A stretch of 64,000 nt of DNA from JADCGM01 sp943368345 (GTDB taxonomy: Bacteria; Pseudomonadota; Alphaproteobacteria; Sphingomonadales; Sphingomonadaceae). Made by a program: the position numbers and the translations under genes. Shown piece after piece: positions 33,631 through 42,677 of the stretch. The notes under the pieces are model-generated. The model did no database searches. It worked only from the letters and a program-made list of their open reading frames with translations, and was not told the origin of the DNA. The stretch lies in the NCBI GenBank assembly GCA_943368345.1, contig CALRKY020000006.1, positions 1 to 64,000 on the forward strand, in the 5' to 3' direction. How positions within the stretch are numbered: position 1 is the stretch's first letter; the number at the start of each line of letters is the position of its first letter.

Positions 33631-35313
33631 TCAGTTCGACCAATAGATATAGGCTTCGTTTGGCTTGGGTTTGGTGCCAAGCGGGCGGTCGATGGCGATG
33701 GGGGAGCGGACGAGCGGCTGCCATGCGGCTGGTTTCTGGTCGGCGTCATGGGCCATTAATTTCGCCAGCAGGGCGGCGACGACAGCCGGGTTGGCGGCTG
33801 CGACATCGCGTTGTTCGGTCGGGTCGGCTTTCAGGTCGAACAGCAGGTCGCGGCGCGGCAGGTCGAGCGATTGCAGCTTCCAGTCACCGTCCCGCACCAC
33901 CCGGTATTTGCCGCTGCGCCAGAACAGGGTCTGGTGGGGTAAGCCCGCTTTGGTGCCGCTGACATAGGGCAGGACGTCGACACCATCGACCTTGCGGTCG
34001 GTTGGCAATGCGGCCCCGGCGGCGGCACTTGCGGTGGAGAAAATGTCGAAATGGCTGATTGGGGCAGCAAAGCTGGTGCCAGGCGCGATTCGTCCAGGCC
34101 AGCGCATCATGAACGGAACCTTGGTGCCGCCTTCGAAGAAGGTTGCCTTCCAGCCGCGGTAGGGGCGGTTGACCTCTGGCAGGCCGATATAGTTGGCGCC
34201 GCCATTGTCGGAGGAGAAGATGATCATGGTATTGTCATCCAACCCCTGAGCCTTCAGCTCCGCCATGACCTTGCCGACGCCGCGGTCCAGCGCCCGGATC
34301 ATCGCCGCATAAACCCGCGTGCGATGGTCTTTGATATGGGCCAGCGCCTCATAATCGGATTTCAGGGCCTGAAGCGGCGTATGCGGGGCATTATAGGCCA
34401 GATACATGAAGAAGGGCCGGTTGCGGTTGGCGCGGATGCCGGCCAGCGCCTGATCGGTCAGATAATCGGTCATATACCGGTCCGGCGCGAAACGCGGACT
34501 GCCGTTGAACTGCACGCTGTAGGGCAGGTTCGCCCACAGATATTTGTCGATGGGATCGAAGTCCTGTTTGGAATTGACCACGTCCGGGTCGTTTTCCGGC
34601 AGGAACATCTGACCGCCAATGATGAAGCCAAGGCTTTCGTCAAAGCCCTGATCCTCGGGCCGCATGCCCTTCGCCTCACCCAAATGCCATTTGCCGAGGT
34701 GGATGGTGTGATAGCCCCGGCCCTTCAACTGTTCGGCCACGGTGATTTCCGCAGCCGGAACCCCCTTTGCGCCGGGCGCGGCCGCAGCCTGGGCGGCGGC
34801 TTCGTCAAACAACGGCTTGTGGGGCGAGTCGGTTTCCATATGCGCGATGTTCCGCGCGAACATCGCATCGGGGCGGAACAGGCTAGTCGGAAACCAGGAC
34901 GGGATTTTGGTGTCGGTCGGGGTAAATTCATAGCCAAAGCGCGTGGCGTAGCGACCGGTCATCAGCGCGGCCCGCGAAGGCGCGCAGGTAGCATTGCCGG
35001 CATAGCCGTTGGCGAAGGTGACGCCCTGCCGACCAATGGCATCGATATTGGGGGTCTGAACCCCGGCGACACCGGTGCCGGTCAGGCTGATGTCGTTGAT
35101 GCCCAGATCATCGGCCATGATCAGGATGATATTGGGTGGCCGGTCACCGGTGGGCGCTGTCGTCGGCCCCTGCGCCCAGGTCACCGGCTGGTTCGGCGCG
35201 GTGCTTCCCGCCAGCCAGCCTGCCATATGAAGCTTGATATAGTCCCCGCCCGCCCATAGCCCGACGCCAGCAATCGCCACGGCTCCGAGCAGGATTTTGG
35301 CCGATTTTCTCAT
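33631..35313 (-). CDS. membrane-anchored sulfatase 1
   Basis: This 560-residue alkaline-phosphatase-superfamily hydrolase has an N-terminal signal anchor (ILLGAVAIAGVGLWAGG). Metal ligands lie in IILIMADDLGIND. The formylglycine site C110-A-P-S-R-A begins CAPSRAALMTGR. HLGKWHLGEAKG and IIFSSDNGG are further active-site blocks. It needs a formylglycine-generating enzyme, which is not in the window. ATGA overlap joins it to the membrane gene upstream. Its substrate is unknown. A second, different sulfatase (38357-40123) is encoded by the divergent arm of the same locus. Confidence 0.93.
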   Translation of the reverse strand: MRKSAKILLGAVAIAGVGLWAGGDYIKLHMAGWLAGSTAPNQPVTWAQGPTTAPTGDRPPNIILIMADDLGINDISLTGTGVAGVQTPNIDAIGRQGVTFANGYAGNATCAPSRAALMTGRYATRFGYEFTPTDTKIPSWFPTSLFRPDAMFARNIAHMETDSPHKPLFDEAAAQAAAAPGAKGVPAAEITVAEQLKGRGYHTIHLGKWHLGEAKGMRPEDQGFDESLGFIIGGQMFLPENDPDVVNSKQDFDPIDKYLWANLPYSVQFNGSPRFAPDRYMTDYLTDQALAGIRANRNRPFFMYLAYNAPHTPLQALKSDYEALAHIKDHRTRVYAAMIRALDRGVGKVMAELKAQGLDDNTMIIFSSDNGGANYIGLPEVNRPYRGWKATFFEGGTKVPFMMRWPGRIAPGTSFAAPISHFDIFSTASAAAGAALPTDRKVDGVDVLPYVSGTKAGLPHQTLFWRSGKYRVVRDGDWKLQSLDLPRRDLLFDLKADPTEQRDVAAANPAVVAALLAKLMAHDADQKPAAWQPLVRSPIAIDRPLGTKPKPNEAYIYWSN

Positions 35314-35702
35314 GTTCGGTTCCTCGACAGATAGAGAATCCACGTCAGCGTCAGGATCGCCAGCAATCCAAGATTGAAGGCAGCGCCCGGGACGATGACG
35401 GGCAGCGGGCGATAAATGTAAAGGTGAATGACACCCAGGCAAGTGTTCAGGGTTTGGAGGCAGAGCACCGGGACCACCAGTGCCCGGTTGCGGGCGACAA
35501 CCCAAAGCTCGAACAGGCCCAAACTGAGCTGCATCAGTCCGATTGAAGCAAAAAGGGCAACAATCGTGGTACTTTGGCTGCCAAGATCAAGGCCAGCGAT
35601 GGAAAGAGCGCCGCCATCCGGGGCGAAACTGTGAATGCTTCCGCGCGCAACATTGATCACTGAGAAGAGCGCCAGCACAAAGGTGGGCAGGCGACCGATC
35701 AT
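35310..35702 (-). CDS. small four-helix membrane protein
   Basis: This 130-residue protein is mostly hydrophobic with about four transmembrane helices (near 5-20, 45-65, 70-95 and 102-124). No family is recognised. The ATG at 35702 overlaps the upstream stop and its own stop overlaps the sulfatase start, so three genes are translationally linked. Its job may be transport or anchoring of the sulfatase substrate. This is inference only. Confidence 0.6.
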   Translation of the reverse strand: MIGRLPTFVLALFSVINVARGSIHSFAPDGGALSIAGLDLGSQSTTIVALFASIGLMQLSLGLFELWVVARNRALVVPVLCLQTLNTCLGVIHLYIYRPLPVIVPGAAFNLGLLAILTLTWILYLSRNRT

Positions 35703-36088
35703 CAGGCGGACTGCGTCCGGCCGAGGCTGCGATAACCGGCGAACAGGATAGTGATCATTACCACCTCAACGACCATCGGCGGCACGGCTGTGGCCGTAAA
35801 CCCGTCCAAAACCAAACTGACGCATCGACCGAACAGCGCAATTGACAGCATCACCAGCGGCACCAGCAGCGGCGCGGCTTGATTGCGGATCGCCCCCGCC
35901 AAGGCGAACAGCGATGCGCCGACAAAGAAGCCGGGAAAATCGGCGCGCAGGGTCGCCAGACCCTCGGTTCCGATCGGTGTTAGGAAGACCGCCGCCGCGA
36001 GTTTGGCCGGTAAGAACAGGAAGCCAAGCCCAATCAGGATGTTGAACACCCCGATCAGTCCAATCAGGCCCCGCAAAAGCCCTTGCAT
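35702..36088 (-). CDS. DUF4345-like membrane protein
   Basis: This 128-residue protein has four predicted membrane helices. Its arrangement (GVFNILIGLGFLFLPAKLA, TLRADFPGFFVGASLF, RCVSLVLDG) resembles the DUF4345 family. The start at 36088 is chosen because GGGGAGGGGCGG lies just upstream; an alternative TTG lies 18 bases further out. It heads the sulfatase-1 operon and is divergent from the MBL gene, with a palindrome between them. Confidence 0.6.
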   Translation of the reverse strand: MQGLLRGLIGLIGVFNILIGLGFLFLPAKLAAAVFLTPIGTEGLATLRADFPGFFVGASLFALAGAIRNQAAPLLVPLVMLSIALFGRCVSLVLDGFTATAVPPMVVEVVMITILFAGYRSLGRTQSA

Positions 36089-36152
36089 CCGCCCCTCCCC
36101 GGCCAAGTATCAGGGGCCATCTTAGCATAGATATGACCGAACACAATATTAC

Positions 36153-36167
36153 GGCATTGATAATGCC
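36153..36167. promoter_or_regulatory. operator-like palindrome, divergent sulfatase/MBL promoter
   Basis: GGCATT-GAT-AATGCC is a perfect palindrome with 6-bp arms, extended outward by TTA/TAA at one base distance. It lies in the 130-base gap between the divergent starts at 36088 and 36219. TAATGCCATAAT (36161-36172) recurs identically at 43605-43616, in front of the dehalogenase. A TetR-family dimer, most likely that of 33024-33605, would fit. Confidence 0.6.
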
Positions 36168-36218
36168 ATAATCTCGGTGCATGTTGGGGACGCGGGCAGT
36201 AAGCGAGAGGGGATTGCG

Positions 36219-37307
36219 GTGCGCAGAGGCTGGAAAATCGTGCTGACGCTGGCGGCAGCGCTCGGTATCGCGGCCGTGGCTGTGCAGCAATTCCAGGCCG
36301 GGATTGGCACGGCGATCCTGAAACGCGTGGTGGGGGAGCGGGCCGGTCGGGACGCCACCAAGGGACTGGCCGATGGGCTGCACGTCGCCCTGTGCGGTAC
36401 CGGGTCGCCGCTGCCAAGTCCCACCCGCGCCGGCCCATGCCAGGTGGTGATCGCGGGCACGCATATGTTCGTGGTCGATGCCGGGGAGGGGGCAGCGCGC
36501 AATATCGCCCTGATGGGTTTGCCCAACGCCCGCATCGAAGCACTGTTCCTGACCCATTTTCACTCCGACCACATCGACGGCATGGGACCGATGATGATGC
36601 TCCGTTGGACCGGTGCTGCAGCGTCGGCGCCCTTGCCTGTCTACGGACCAACCGGTGTCGAGCGGGTGATGGCAGGCTTCAACGCCGCCTACGCAACTGA
36701 CAATGGCTACCGCACCGCGCACCACGGCCCAGCACTGGTCCCGCCATCAGGGGCGGGGGCGGTCGCTGTCCCGTTTGCGCTGCCGCCAGCCGGGCAAGGG
36801 GACACGGTGGTGGTGTGGGACAAGGACGGGTTGAAGGTCACCGCCTTCCGGGTTGATCATGGCCCCATCGACCCGGCGATTGGGTACCGCTTTGACTATA
36901 AGGGCCGGTCGGTGGTGATCAGTGGTGATACCAAGCCGGTGCCGTCTTTGGTTACGGCGGCAACGGGTGCTGACCTGTTGATCCACGAAGCCCTGCAACC
37001 AAAATTGGTTCAATTGCTCACCAACGGGCTCGCGGCAAAGGGTATCAACAACACCGCGCAAATCACCCGCGACATCCTGAATTACCACACCACGCCGGAG
37101 GAAGCGGCGCGGCACGCCGAGGCAGCCGGTGTCCGGCACCTGGTGCTCAGCCACATCGTGCCCGCCATTCCGTCCCGGTTTTTCTATCCGGCGTTTCTGG
37201 GAGACGCCCCGTCCTATTTCGACGGGCCGATTACCGTGGGAGAGGATGGCATGTTGTTCAGCTTGCCAGCAGGCACAGCCGATATCGTGCAGACCAAATT
37301 GATGTGA
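36219..37307 (+). CDS. secreted or membrane-anchored MBL-fold hydrolase
   Basis: This protein of about 362 residues has an N-terminal hydrophobic helix (KIVLTLAAALGIAAVAV). A metallo-beta-lactamase domain shows LTHFHSDHIDG (HxHxDH motif), DHG and SGDTKPV, and a late LSHIVP. The arrangement resembles RNase Z / arylsulfatase-type MBL proteins (LCGTGSPLPSPTRAGPC near the start). It may hydrolyse a sulfate or phosphate ester related to the neighbouring sulfatases. The GTG at 36219 has AGAGGGGA upstream; an ATG at 36177 is the alternative. Confidence 0.8.
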   Translation: MRRGWKIVLTLAAALGIAAVAVQQFQAGIGTAILKRVVGERAGRDATKGLADGLHVALCGTGSPLPSPTRAGPCQVVIAGTHMFVVDAGEGAARNIALMGLPNARIEALFLTHFHSDHIDGMGPMMMLRWTGAAASAPLPVYGPTGVERVMAGFNAAYATDNGYRTAHHGPALVPPSGAGAVAVPFALPPAGQGDTVVVWDKDGLKVTAFRVDHGPIDPAIGYRFDYKGRSVVISGDTKPVPSLVTAATGADLLIHEALQPKLVQLLTNGLAAKGINNTAQITRDILNYHTTPEEAARHAEAAGVRHLVLSHIVPAIPSRFFYPAFLGDAPSYFDGPITVGEDGMLFSLPAGTADIVQTKLM

Positions 37308-37358
37308 ACGGGCGAACCACATGGCAAGCGCGCGTGGGGCCAACCAATGAGGGACAAA

Positions 37359-38360
37359 ATGTACAAGATCAACGGTGCGCTCGGGTCGCCCTATTCTCTC
37401 AAGATGCGGGCCCTGATGCGTTACCGGCGTTTGCCCCACATCTGGATCCATGGTGCCGAGACGCACGGCCTTGCTGCTGCCAAGGTCAAGGCACCGGTCA
37501 TACCGGTCATCGAGTATCCCGACGGCAGCTTTCACAACGACTCAACCCCGCTGATCTATGAATTGGAGGCGTTGCATCCAGGCGAACGGTCGGTGATTCC
37601 ACCCAATCCGGCGCGGGCCTTCCTGGCGCATTTGGTCGAGGATTTCGCCGACGAATGGCTGACCAAGGCCATGTTCGGTTATCGCTGGCTGCGCGAAGTT
37701 GATCAGGTCCAGATGAGCCGCTGGCTGGCCTTTGACGCTTTGAAGGGCGGGACGCTGGCGAAATCGCAGGGCTTTGCGGCGAATTTCCGGGCGCGTCAGG
37801 TCGGCCGCATGGAGATTGTGGGCTGCACCGAAGCGAATTTCCCGCTGATCGAAGCCTCCACCCGGGCGGTGTTGACCGCGCTAGAGGATCATGTCGTCAA
37901 TCGCCACTGCCTGTTCGGAACCCGCCCGTCGCTGGCGGAATTCAGTCTTTTTGGCCAATTGTCGCAGCTGGGTGTCGATCCGACGCCCGAAGCCATGATG
38001 CGCGCGGATTTTCCCTATACATTCCGCTGGCTGCTGCACATCGATGACATGTCCGGCATCGACGGCGTTTGGGATGATGACGATACGCCGAATGATGCGG
38101 TCATAGAGGCACTGCTGAGAGTGGTAGGTGATGTCTATTTCCCATTTCTGCTCGGCAATGCCGACGCCCTTGCGCGGGGCGAGGAGACCTTTACCATCCA
38201 CGCCATGGGGCATGGCTACACGCAGGGGACCTTCAAATATCAGGCGAAATGTCTGGCCGACCTGCGGGCCCGCTATGCCGCCCTCTCCGCAGCCGCAAAG
38301 GCGGACCTCGATCCGTTGCTCAGTACGACGGGTTGCCTCCTGCCGTTGACAGTCGGATGA
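37359..38360 (+). CDS. glutathione S-transferase-like protein
   Basis: This protein of about 333 residues has a thioredoxin-fold N-terminus (YKINGALGSPYSLKMRALMRY, then VPVIEYPDGSFHNDSTPLIYELE with the cis-Pro and the Asp-Ser/Thr glutathione-binding pair). A long helical C-terminal domain carries SLAEFSLFGQLSQLG. It is larger than ordinary GSTs. In catabolic clusters such proteins open or dehalogenate substrates with glutathione. The ATG at 37359 has AGGGA upstream; 37347 is an alternative. It shares an ATGA overlap with sulfatase 2. Confidence 0.75.
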   Translation: MYKINGALGSPYSLKMRALMRYRRLPHIWIHGAETHGLAAAKVKAPVIPVIEYPDGSFHNDSTPLIYELEALHPGERSVIPPNPARAFLAHLVEDFADEWLTKAMFGYRWLREVDQVQMSRWLAFDALKGGTLAKSQGFAANFRARQVGRMEIVGCTEANFPLIEASTRAVLTALEDHVVNRHCLFGTRPSLAEFSLFGQLSQLGVDPTPEAMMRADFPYTFRWLLHIDDMSGIDGVWDDDDTPNDAVIEALLRVVGDVYFPFLLGNADALARGEETFTIHAMGHGYTQGTFKYQAKCLADLRARYAALSAAAKADLDPLLSTTGCLLPLTVG

Positions 38361-40123
38361 ACCGGTTTGCCATCGCCCCCGCCCTTTTGTTGGTGCTGAC
38401 GGCTGCCGCACCAGCCCCGAAACAGCCGAACATCGTCATCCTGTTGGCCGATGACTGGGGTTTTACCGATGTCGGCAGCTATGGCGGGGAAATCCGCACG
38501 CCGAATCTGGATGCGCTGGCGGCGAAGGGGGTGCGGTTTTCCAACTTTCACGTCGCCGGCTCCTGCTCCCCGACCCGGGCCATGCTGCAAACCGGGGTCA
38601 GCAGCCACCGCGCCGGACTTGGCAATATGCCGGAGACCATTCCAGCGGCGCATCGCGGCAAACCCGGCTATGACGCCGAGCTCAATGACCGGGTCGTCAC
38701 CATCGCCGATCAGCTGCGCGCGGCGGGGTATCGCACCTACCTGACCGGCAAATGGCATCTCGGGAAGGATCCGGCGAAGCTGCCGACCGCACGGGGTTAT
38801 GACCGGGCCTTTGCACTGGCGGCATCGGGGGCCGACAATTTTGAGAACAAGCCCAATCTGCTGCTGTACGACAAGGCCGACTGGACCGAGGATGGCAAGC
38901 CGGCTGACTTGCCGAAGGATTTCTATTCGTCGCGGTTCATTGTCGACAAGATGATCGAATATCTCGACCAGGGTTCAGGCAGCGGCAAGCCCTTTCTGGC
39001 GTCACTGAACTTCATCGCCAACCATATTCCGGTGCAGGCACCTGATGCCGACATTGCCCGCTATGCGGGGCGTTACAAGGCCGGGTGGACGGCCCTCCGC
39101 AACGAACGTCGGGCCGGGGCGATTGCCAAGGGCGTCATGCCCCAGGGCATGGCGATGGTCACCATGCCGAGCACGGGAAACTGGAATGCCCTGTCAGCCG
39201 CTCAGCAGGCCGAGCGAGCCGGGGCGATGGCAGCCTATGGCGGGATGGCAGAGGCGATGGACCGTGAAGTCGGGCGGCTGATTTCGCACCTGAAGGCCAC
39301 GGGTCAGTTTGACAATACGGTGTTTGTCTTCACCTCCGACAATGGCGGTGAGGCGCTCGATCCGCGAAGCAGCCGGTTCAACGCGGCGGCGGCGGATTAT
39401 TATTATGATCTGGAGCCGTCGCAGCAGGGCCGTCCCGGATCGTTCACCGCCATTGGCGTCAGTTTTGCCAGCGCCGTGTCGGCACCGCTCAAGGGCTATA
39501 AATTCACTGCGAGCGAGGGCGGTCTGCGCGTTCCCTTGATCATCAGCTGGCCGGGCAATCGCGGCATCCCAAAAGGCGGCATCGCGCCCGGCTTCGCCCA
39601 TGTCACCGACGTTGCGCCGACCCTGCTGGGATTGGCGGGCGTCCCGGCGCAGCAGGGGAGGTTTCAGGGCCGCGCGGTCGAGCCGATGCGCGGTTTCAGT
39701 CTGGCCCCGATGCTGACTGACACTGCTGCGACCGTACACCCGGCGGATCGTCCGCTCGGCTACGAACTGTCCGGCAATGCTGTGCTGTTCAAGGGCAATT
39801 ACAAGCTGGTGAAGAACCTGCCGCCCTACGGCGATGCGGCTTGGCATCTGTATGACATCATGGCCGATCCCGGCGAGACCCGCGATCTGGCAACCGCAGA
39901 GCCGGCGCGATTTGCCGCGATGCAGGCCGATTATGCCGCCTTTGCAAATCGTGACGGCGTGCTACCAATGCCAGCGGGCTATTCCGCGCCCAAACAGGTA
40001 GAGATCAACGCCAAGGAAACCCGGCTATGGCCGAAGCTGCGAATGCTGGGAGCGGTGGTGGCAGCGGCGCTGGTGCTGATCACCGGGTTGGTGCTGCTGC
40101 GCCGCCGCCACCGTGGTGCGTAA
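38357..40123 (+). CDS. sulfatase 2 (arylsulfatase-type)
   Basis: This 588-residue protein has a signal peptide (MNRFAIAPALLLVLTAAAPA). Metal ligands lie in NIVILLADDWGFTDVG. The formylglycine motif C70-S-P-T-R-A begins CSPTRAMLQTG, and HLGKDPAKLP and FTSDNGGEALD follow. A hydrophobic helix near the C-terminus (VVAAALVLITGLVLL) suggests a membrane tail. It belongs to a different sulfatase subgroup from the one at 33631-35313, so the locus may remove sulfate from two positions of a substrate. It is coupled to the GST-like gene. The 3' end overlaps the next gene by 97 bases. Confidence 0.93.
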   Translation: MNRFAIAPALLLVLTAAAPAPKQPNIVILLADDWGFTDVGSYGGEIRTPNLDALAAKGVRFSNFHVAGSCSPTRAMLQTGVSSHRAGLGNMPETIPAAHRGKPGYDAELNDRVVTIADQLRAAGYRTYLTGKWHLGKDPAKLPTARGYDRAFALAASGADNFENKPNLLLYDKADWTEDGKPADLPKDFYSSRFIVDKMIEYLDQGSGSGKPFLASLNFIANHIPVQAPDADIARYAGRYKAGWTALRNERRAGAIAKGVMPQGMAMVTMPSTGNWNALSAAQQAERAGAMAAYGGMAEAMDREVGRLISHLKATGQFDNTVFVFTSDNGGEALDPRSSRFNAAAADYYYDLEPSQQGRPGSFTAIGVSFASAVSAPLKGYKFTASEGGLRVPLIISWPGNRGIPKGGIAPGFAHVTDVAPTLLGLAGVPAQQGRFQGRAVEPMRGFSLAPMLTDTAATVHPADRPLGYELSGNAVLFKGNYKLVKNLPPYGDAAWHLYDIMADPGETRDLATAEPARFAAMQADYAAFANRDGVLPMPAGYSAPKQVEINAKETRLWPKLRMLGAVVAAALVLITGLVLLRRRHRGA

Positions 40124-41358
40124 CCGGCTATTTCGCCAGTCCTTGGCCGGGAGAGGACGGCGGCCCAACGCGACTGGCTAGTCCCCAAAATGCTGCGGGT
40201 CTTGACCTCCAACCGGGGGAAATGCTGCGCAGCATAAGCCGCAGCAAATATTTCTCCACGATGACGGTCCTGGGTGCACCGGGCGAAGTTTTTCTGCTCA
40301 GTCACGATATCCTGCGGTCGAAACTCGGCATGCCAACCAGCGCCGTGGTCGAGCGGATTGATCCGAATACACTGGAGACCCGCGACCGGTCTACCCGCTT
40401 GCCGGGCGGTCCGATGTGGCCGGGCGGCATGGCGGTTCACCGCAACGGCAATCTCTATGTGGTCTACGGACGGTTCGCGCACCGGCTGGACCGGCGGTGT
40501 CGGTTGACGGGTTCGCTTGAGCTACCGGTGAACCAGCCGCACAACGGGTTCGTCATTCTCGACACCGGCCTGATCGTCACCAAGAATCTGTCGGAACGCC
40601 ACCATGCTATTCTCAGCGTGATTGATCCCGACACCATGTTGCAGGTGCACACGCCGCTGGAGGTGCCGGAGGCATCGGTCGCGCGGTTAAGCTCGGATGG
40701 GGAGATGGTCTACGTCGTCGGGATCCGGTCGACCTTCCGCTATGTCTGGGGCGAAAAGGCCGGGCTAGCGCGCGACCCGACCTGGGTGTTCAACTATGTT
40801 GGCGGCACCGGGCAAACCCACGGCTGGGACATGGTTTTGGCCGATGGCAATGCCTGGTTCATGGACAACGGTCGGCACCGGTACCGGACCAATATGTTCG
40901 GTGCCGGGGTCAGCCCAACCGCCAACCGGTTGATCCGCGTGTCGCTGCAGGATGCCGACGACAATGAAATGATCGACGTCAGCGGTCTGCCGGGCGGGAG
41001 CATCACCAATCCACCTGTCGTCGATGTCAAGCGACGGATCGTGGTCGGGTTCGACTCCGCCAACAAGGTGATGCGGGCATGGCGATTCGGCGGCGGACGG
41101 TTGCTACCGCTGTGGGAGAAAACCGGTATCGGTTGCGCCAGCCATATGATCCTGTTTCCGGATACCGGAGAGCTGGTCACCAACGACTTCGGCAAAGGCG
41201 GCGAGCATGTCGTGCTGCTCGATATCGAAACCGGCACCGAGCGGGGACGGGCCTGCATCGGCGGCATGATGCAGGGCGTGGTTTTCCCGAGCACAGGCTG
41301 GAACCGCGACCTTTATTGGTGCTCCATGGCCAAGGTAGCGCGGGTGTTTGTCGACTGA
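40027..41358 (+). CDS. beta-propeller-like protein
   Basis: A reading frame of up to 443 residues with repeated blade-like strands (NTLETRDRSTRLPGGPMWPGGMAVHRNGNLYVVYGRF, SHMILFPDTGELVTNDFGKGGEHVVLLDIETG) suggests an SMP-30/PQQ-type propeller. Exact family unknown. Start uncertain: ATG 40027 has AAGGAA upstream but overlaps sulfatase 2 by 97 bases, and the first 30 residues are Ala/Gly-rich. The only later ATG (40222) would drop a coding-looking stretch (WPGEDGGPTRLASP). It is last in the plus-strand operon and converges on the hydroxylase gene. Confidence 0.6.
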   Translation: MAEAANAGSGGGSGAGADHRVGAAAPPPPWCVTGYFASPWPGEDGGPTRLASPQNAAGLDLQPGEMLRSISRSKYFSTMTVLGAPGEVFLLSHDILRSKLGMPTSAVVERIDPNTLETRDRSTRLPGGPMWPGGMAVHRNGNLYVVYGRFAHRLDRRCRLTGSLELPVNQPHNGFVILDTGLIVTKNLSERHHAILSVIDPDTMLQVHTPLEVPEASVARLSSDGEMVYVVGIRSTFRYVWGEKAGLARDPTWVFNYVGGTGQTHGWDMVLADGNAWFMDNGRHRYRTNMFGAGVSPTANRLIRVSLQDADDNEMIDVSGLPGGSITNPPVVDVKRRIVVGFDSANKVMRAWRFGGGRLLPLWEKTGIGCASHMILFPDTGELVTNDFGKGGEHVVLLDIETGTERGRACIGGMMQGVVFPSTGWNRDLYWCSMAKVARVFVD

Positions 41359-41363
41359 CGGCG

Positions 41364-42161
41364 CTATCGTGCCCGAAACAGCGGCCACAGGAGCTGCTGT
41401 GGCGCGGTCATCGGTTCGAGTCCTTCGACGCCGATGTGCGGTGGGTAGCGTCGGGTGATCTTCGCGGTGCCGAATAGCACGTCCCAGAAGAACAGCAGGT
41501 TTCCGAAATTGCCCTTATAGTTGGTGATACCATCGGCCTTGTGTTTGCCATGGTGGGCCGAATGTGTGGCCGGGGTGGAGATGGTGCGCTCAATCAGCCA
41601 CATCAGCGGCGAGAGCCATTTGATCCGGTACAGGGGCTCGTCCCACCGGACGTCGGAATGCGCGGCAATGATCACCAACTGCTTGACGATCACATAGCCC
41701 ACATATGTCCAACCGAGCCCCAGATAAATCAAAATTCCCGAAAACCAGAGACTCGGCATCAAGAGATAGTAGAATATGTTGTTCCGGTAGACGATCCGCA
41801 CCGACATATATTCAGCATTGTGATGTGCCCGGTGTAGGTTGTACAAAAACGGCACGGTGTGTGACATCCGGTGCCACCAATATTGCATCATATCATCAAA
41901 TATAAGCAGCAGGCCGATTTGCGCCACCAACGGACTGCTGACAAGGCTGTCCTTCAAATCCGGAAACACGCCGCTCATAAAGCCATATGCCATCAGCAGA
42001 ATGAGTGGCTGGGTGGCCCCCAGCAGCACGATCGAACCGATGACCTCCACCCAGGCGTCCGTGGACGTCTGGCCCGGCTTGCTGAAGAACCGGGTACGCA
42101 GAATTTCCAGGCAGATGAACGCGAAGAAAATCCCGCTCACCGCAATCACTTCGAGCTTCAT
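41364..42161 (-). CDS. fatty acid hydroxylase / sterol desaturase-family protein
   Basis: This 265-residue integral membrane di-iron enzyme has the histidine clusters HRMSH, HRAHHN and HSAHHG, which bind the diiron centre of the FA_hydroxylase superfamily (sterol desaturases, alkylglycerol monooxygenases). Four or more membrane helices surround them. It would hydroxylate or desaturate a lipid, sterol or terpenoid substrate. It is last in the dehalogenase operon and supports the view that this locus degrades or modifies a hydrophobic compound. Confidence 0.92.
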   Translation of the reverse strand: MKLEVIAVSGIFFAFICLEILRTRFFSKPGQTSTDAWVEVIGSIVLLGATQPLILLMAYGFMSGVFPDLKDSLVSSPLVAQIGLLLIFDDMMQYWWHRMSHTVPFLYNLHRAHHNAEYMSVRIVYRNNIFYYLLMPSLWFSGILIYLGLGWTYVGYVIVKQLVIIAAHSDVRWDEPLYRIKWLSPLMWLIERTISTPATHSAHHGKHKADGITNYKGNFGNLLFFWDVLFGTAKITRRYPPHIGVEGLEPMTAPQQLLWPLFRAR

Positions 42162-42245
42162 TGCATCCCCCCGGCGCCAGTTCAGGTCAGGCTATTCCAC
42201 CGCACCGGGTCGGCCAAGCATATTCGCTGCTCCCCGCATTGTTGA

Positions 42246-42665
42246 TCAGGCCACGCCACCCTGCCGGGTCCGGATGTTGAGCTGTCCTGCCAGACCGGCG
42301 GTCCGGTGGATTTCGATGGCTTTGTACTCGGGCATCTGGACCATCTGCATCATGGCAGCGGGGGATGGATATTCAGCGAGCGCCACCATGTCCCACAGAT
42401 CCTCGACCTCGCCGAGGATGATCCCGGTCACTGCACCGGCATAGACCGGGCGGCCGCCAACCGCCTGCAAACAGGCGACAACGCCCGCACCGTAGCGGGC
42501 ATAGGCTTCGGCACCCGTGCAAGGACCAAAACCGGAGTCCGCTGGATAGTCGGCCTGATCCTTGAACTTCAGCAGATTGATCATGACCATCGGCCCCTGA
42601 TCGGCGGCGCTGAAAAAGGCGATGGCCTTTTCTGCAGCTGGATAGACTTCATTGGTGACCTGCAT
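42246..42665 (-). CDS. DUF1330 domain protein
   Basis: This 139-residue dimeric alpha/beta-barrel-type protein resembles DUF1330 (GPMVMINLLKFKD, AEAYARYG, DLWDMVALAEYPSPAAMMQMVQMPEYKAIEIHR). The biochemical role of the family is unsettled. It sits 12 bases after the dehalogenase gene, in the same operon as the hydroxylase, so it may bind or isomerise an intermediate. That is inference. Confidence 0.82.
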   Translation of the reverse strand: MQVTNEVYPAAEKAIAFFSAADQGPMVMINLLKFKDQADYPADSGFGPCTGAEAYARYGAGVVACLQAVGGRPVYAGAVTGIILGEVEDLWDMVALAEYPSPAAMMQMVQMPEYKAIEIHRTAGLAGQLNIRTRQGGVA

Positions 42666-42677
42666 GGTTGCTGTCCT

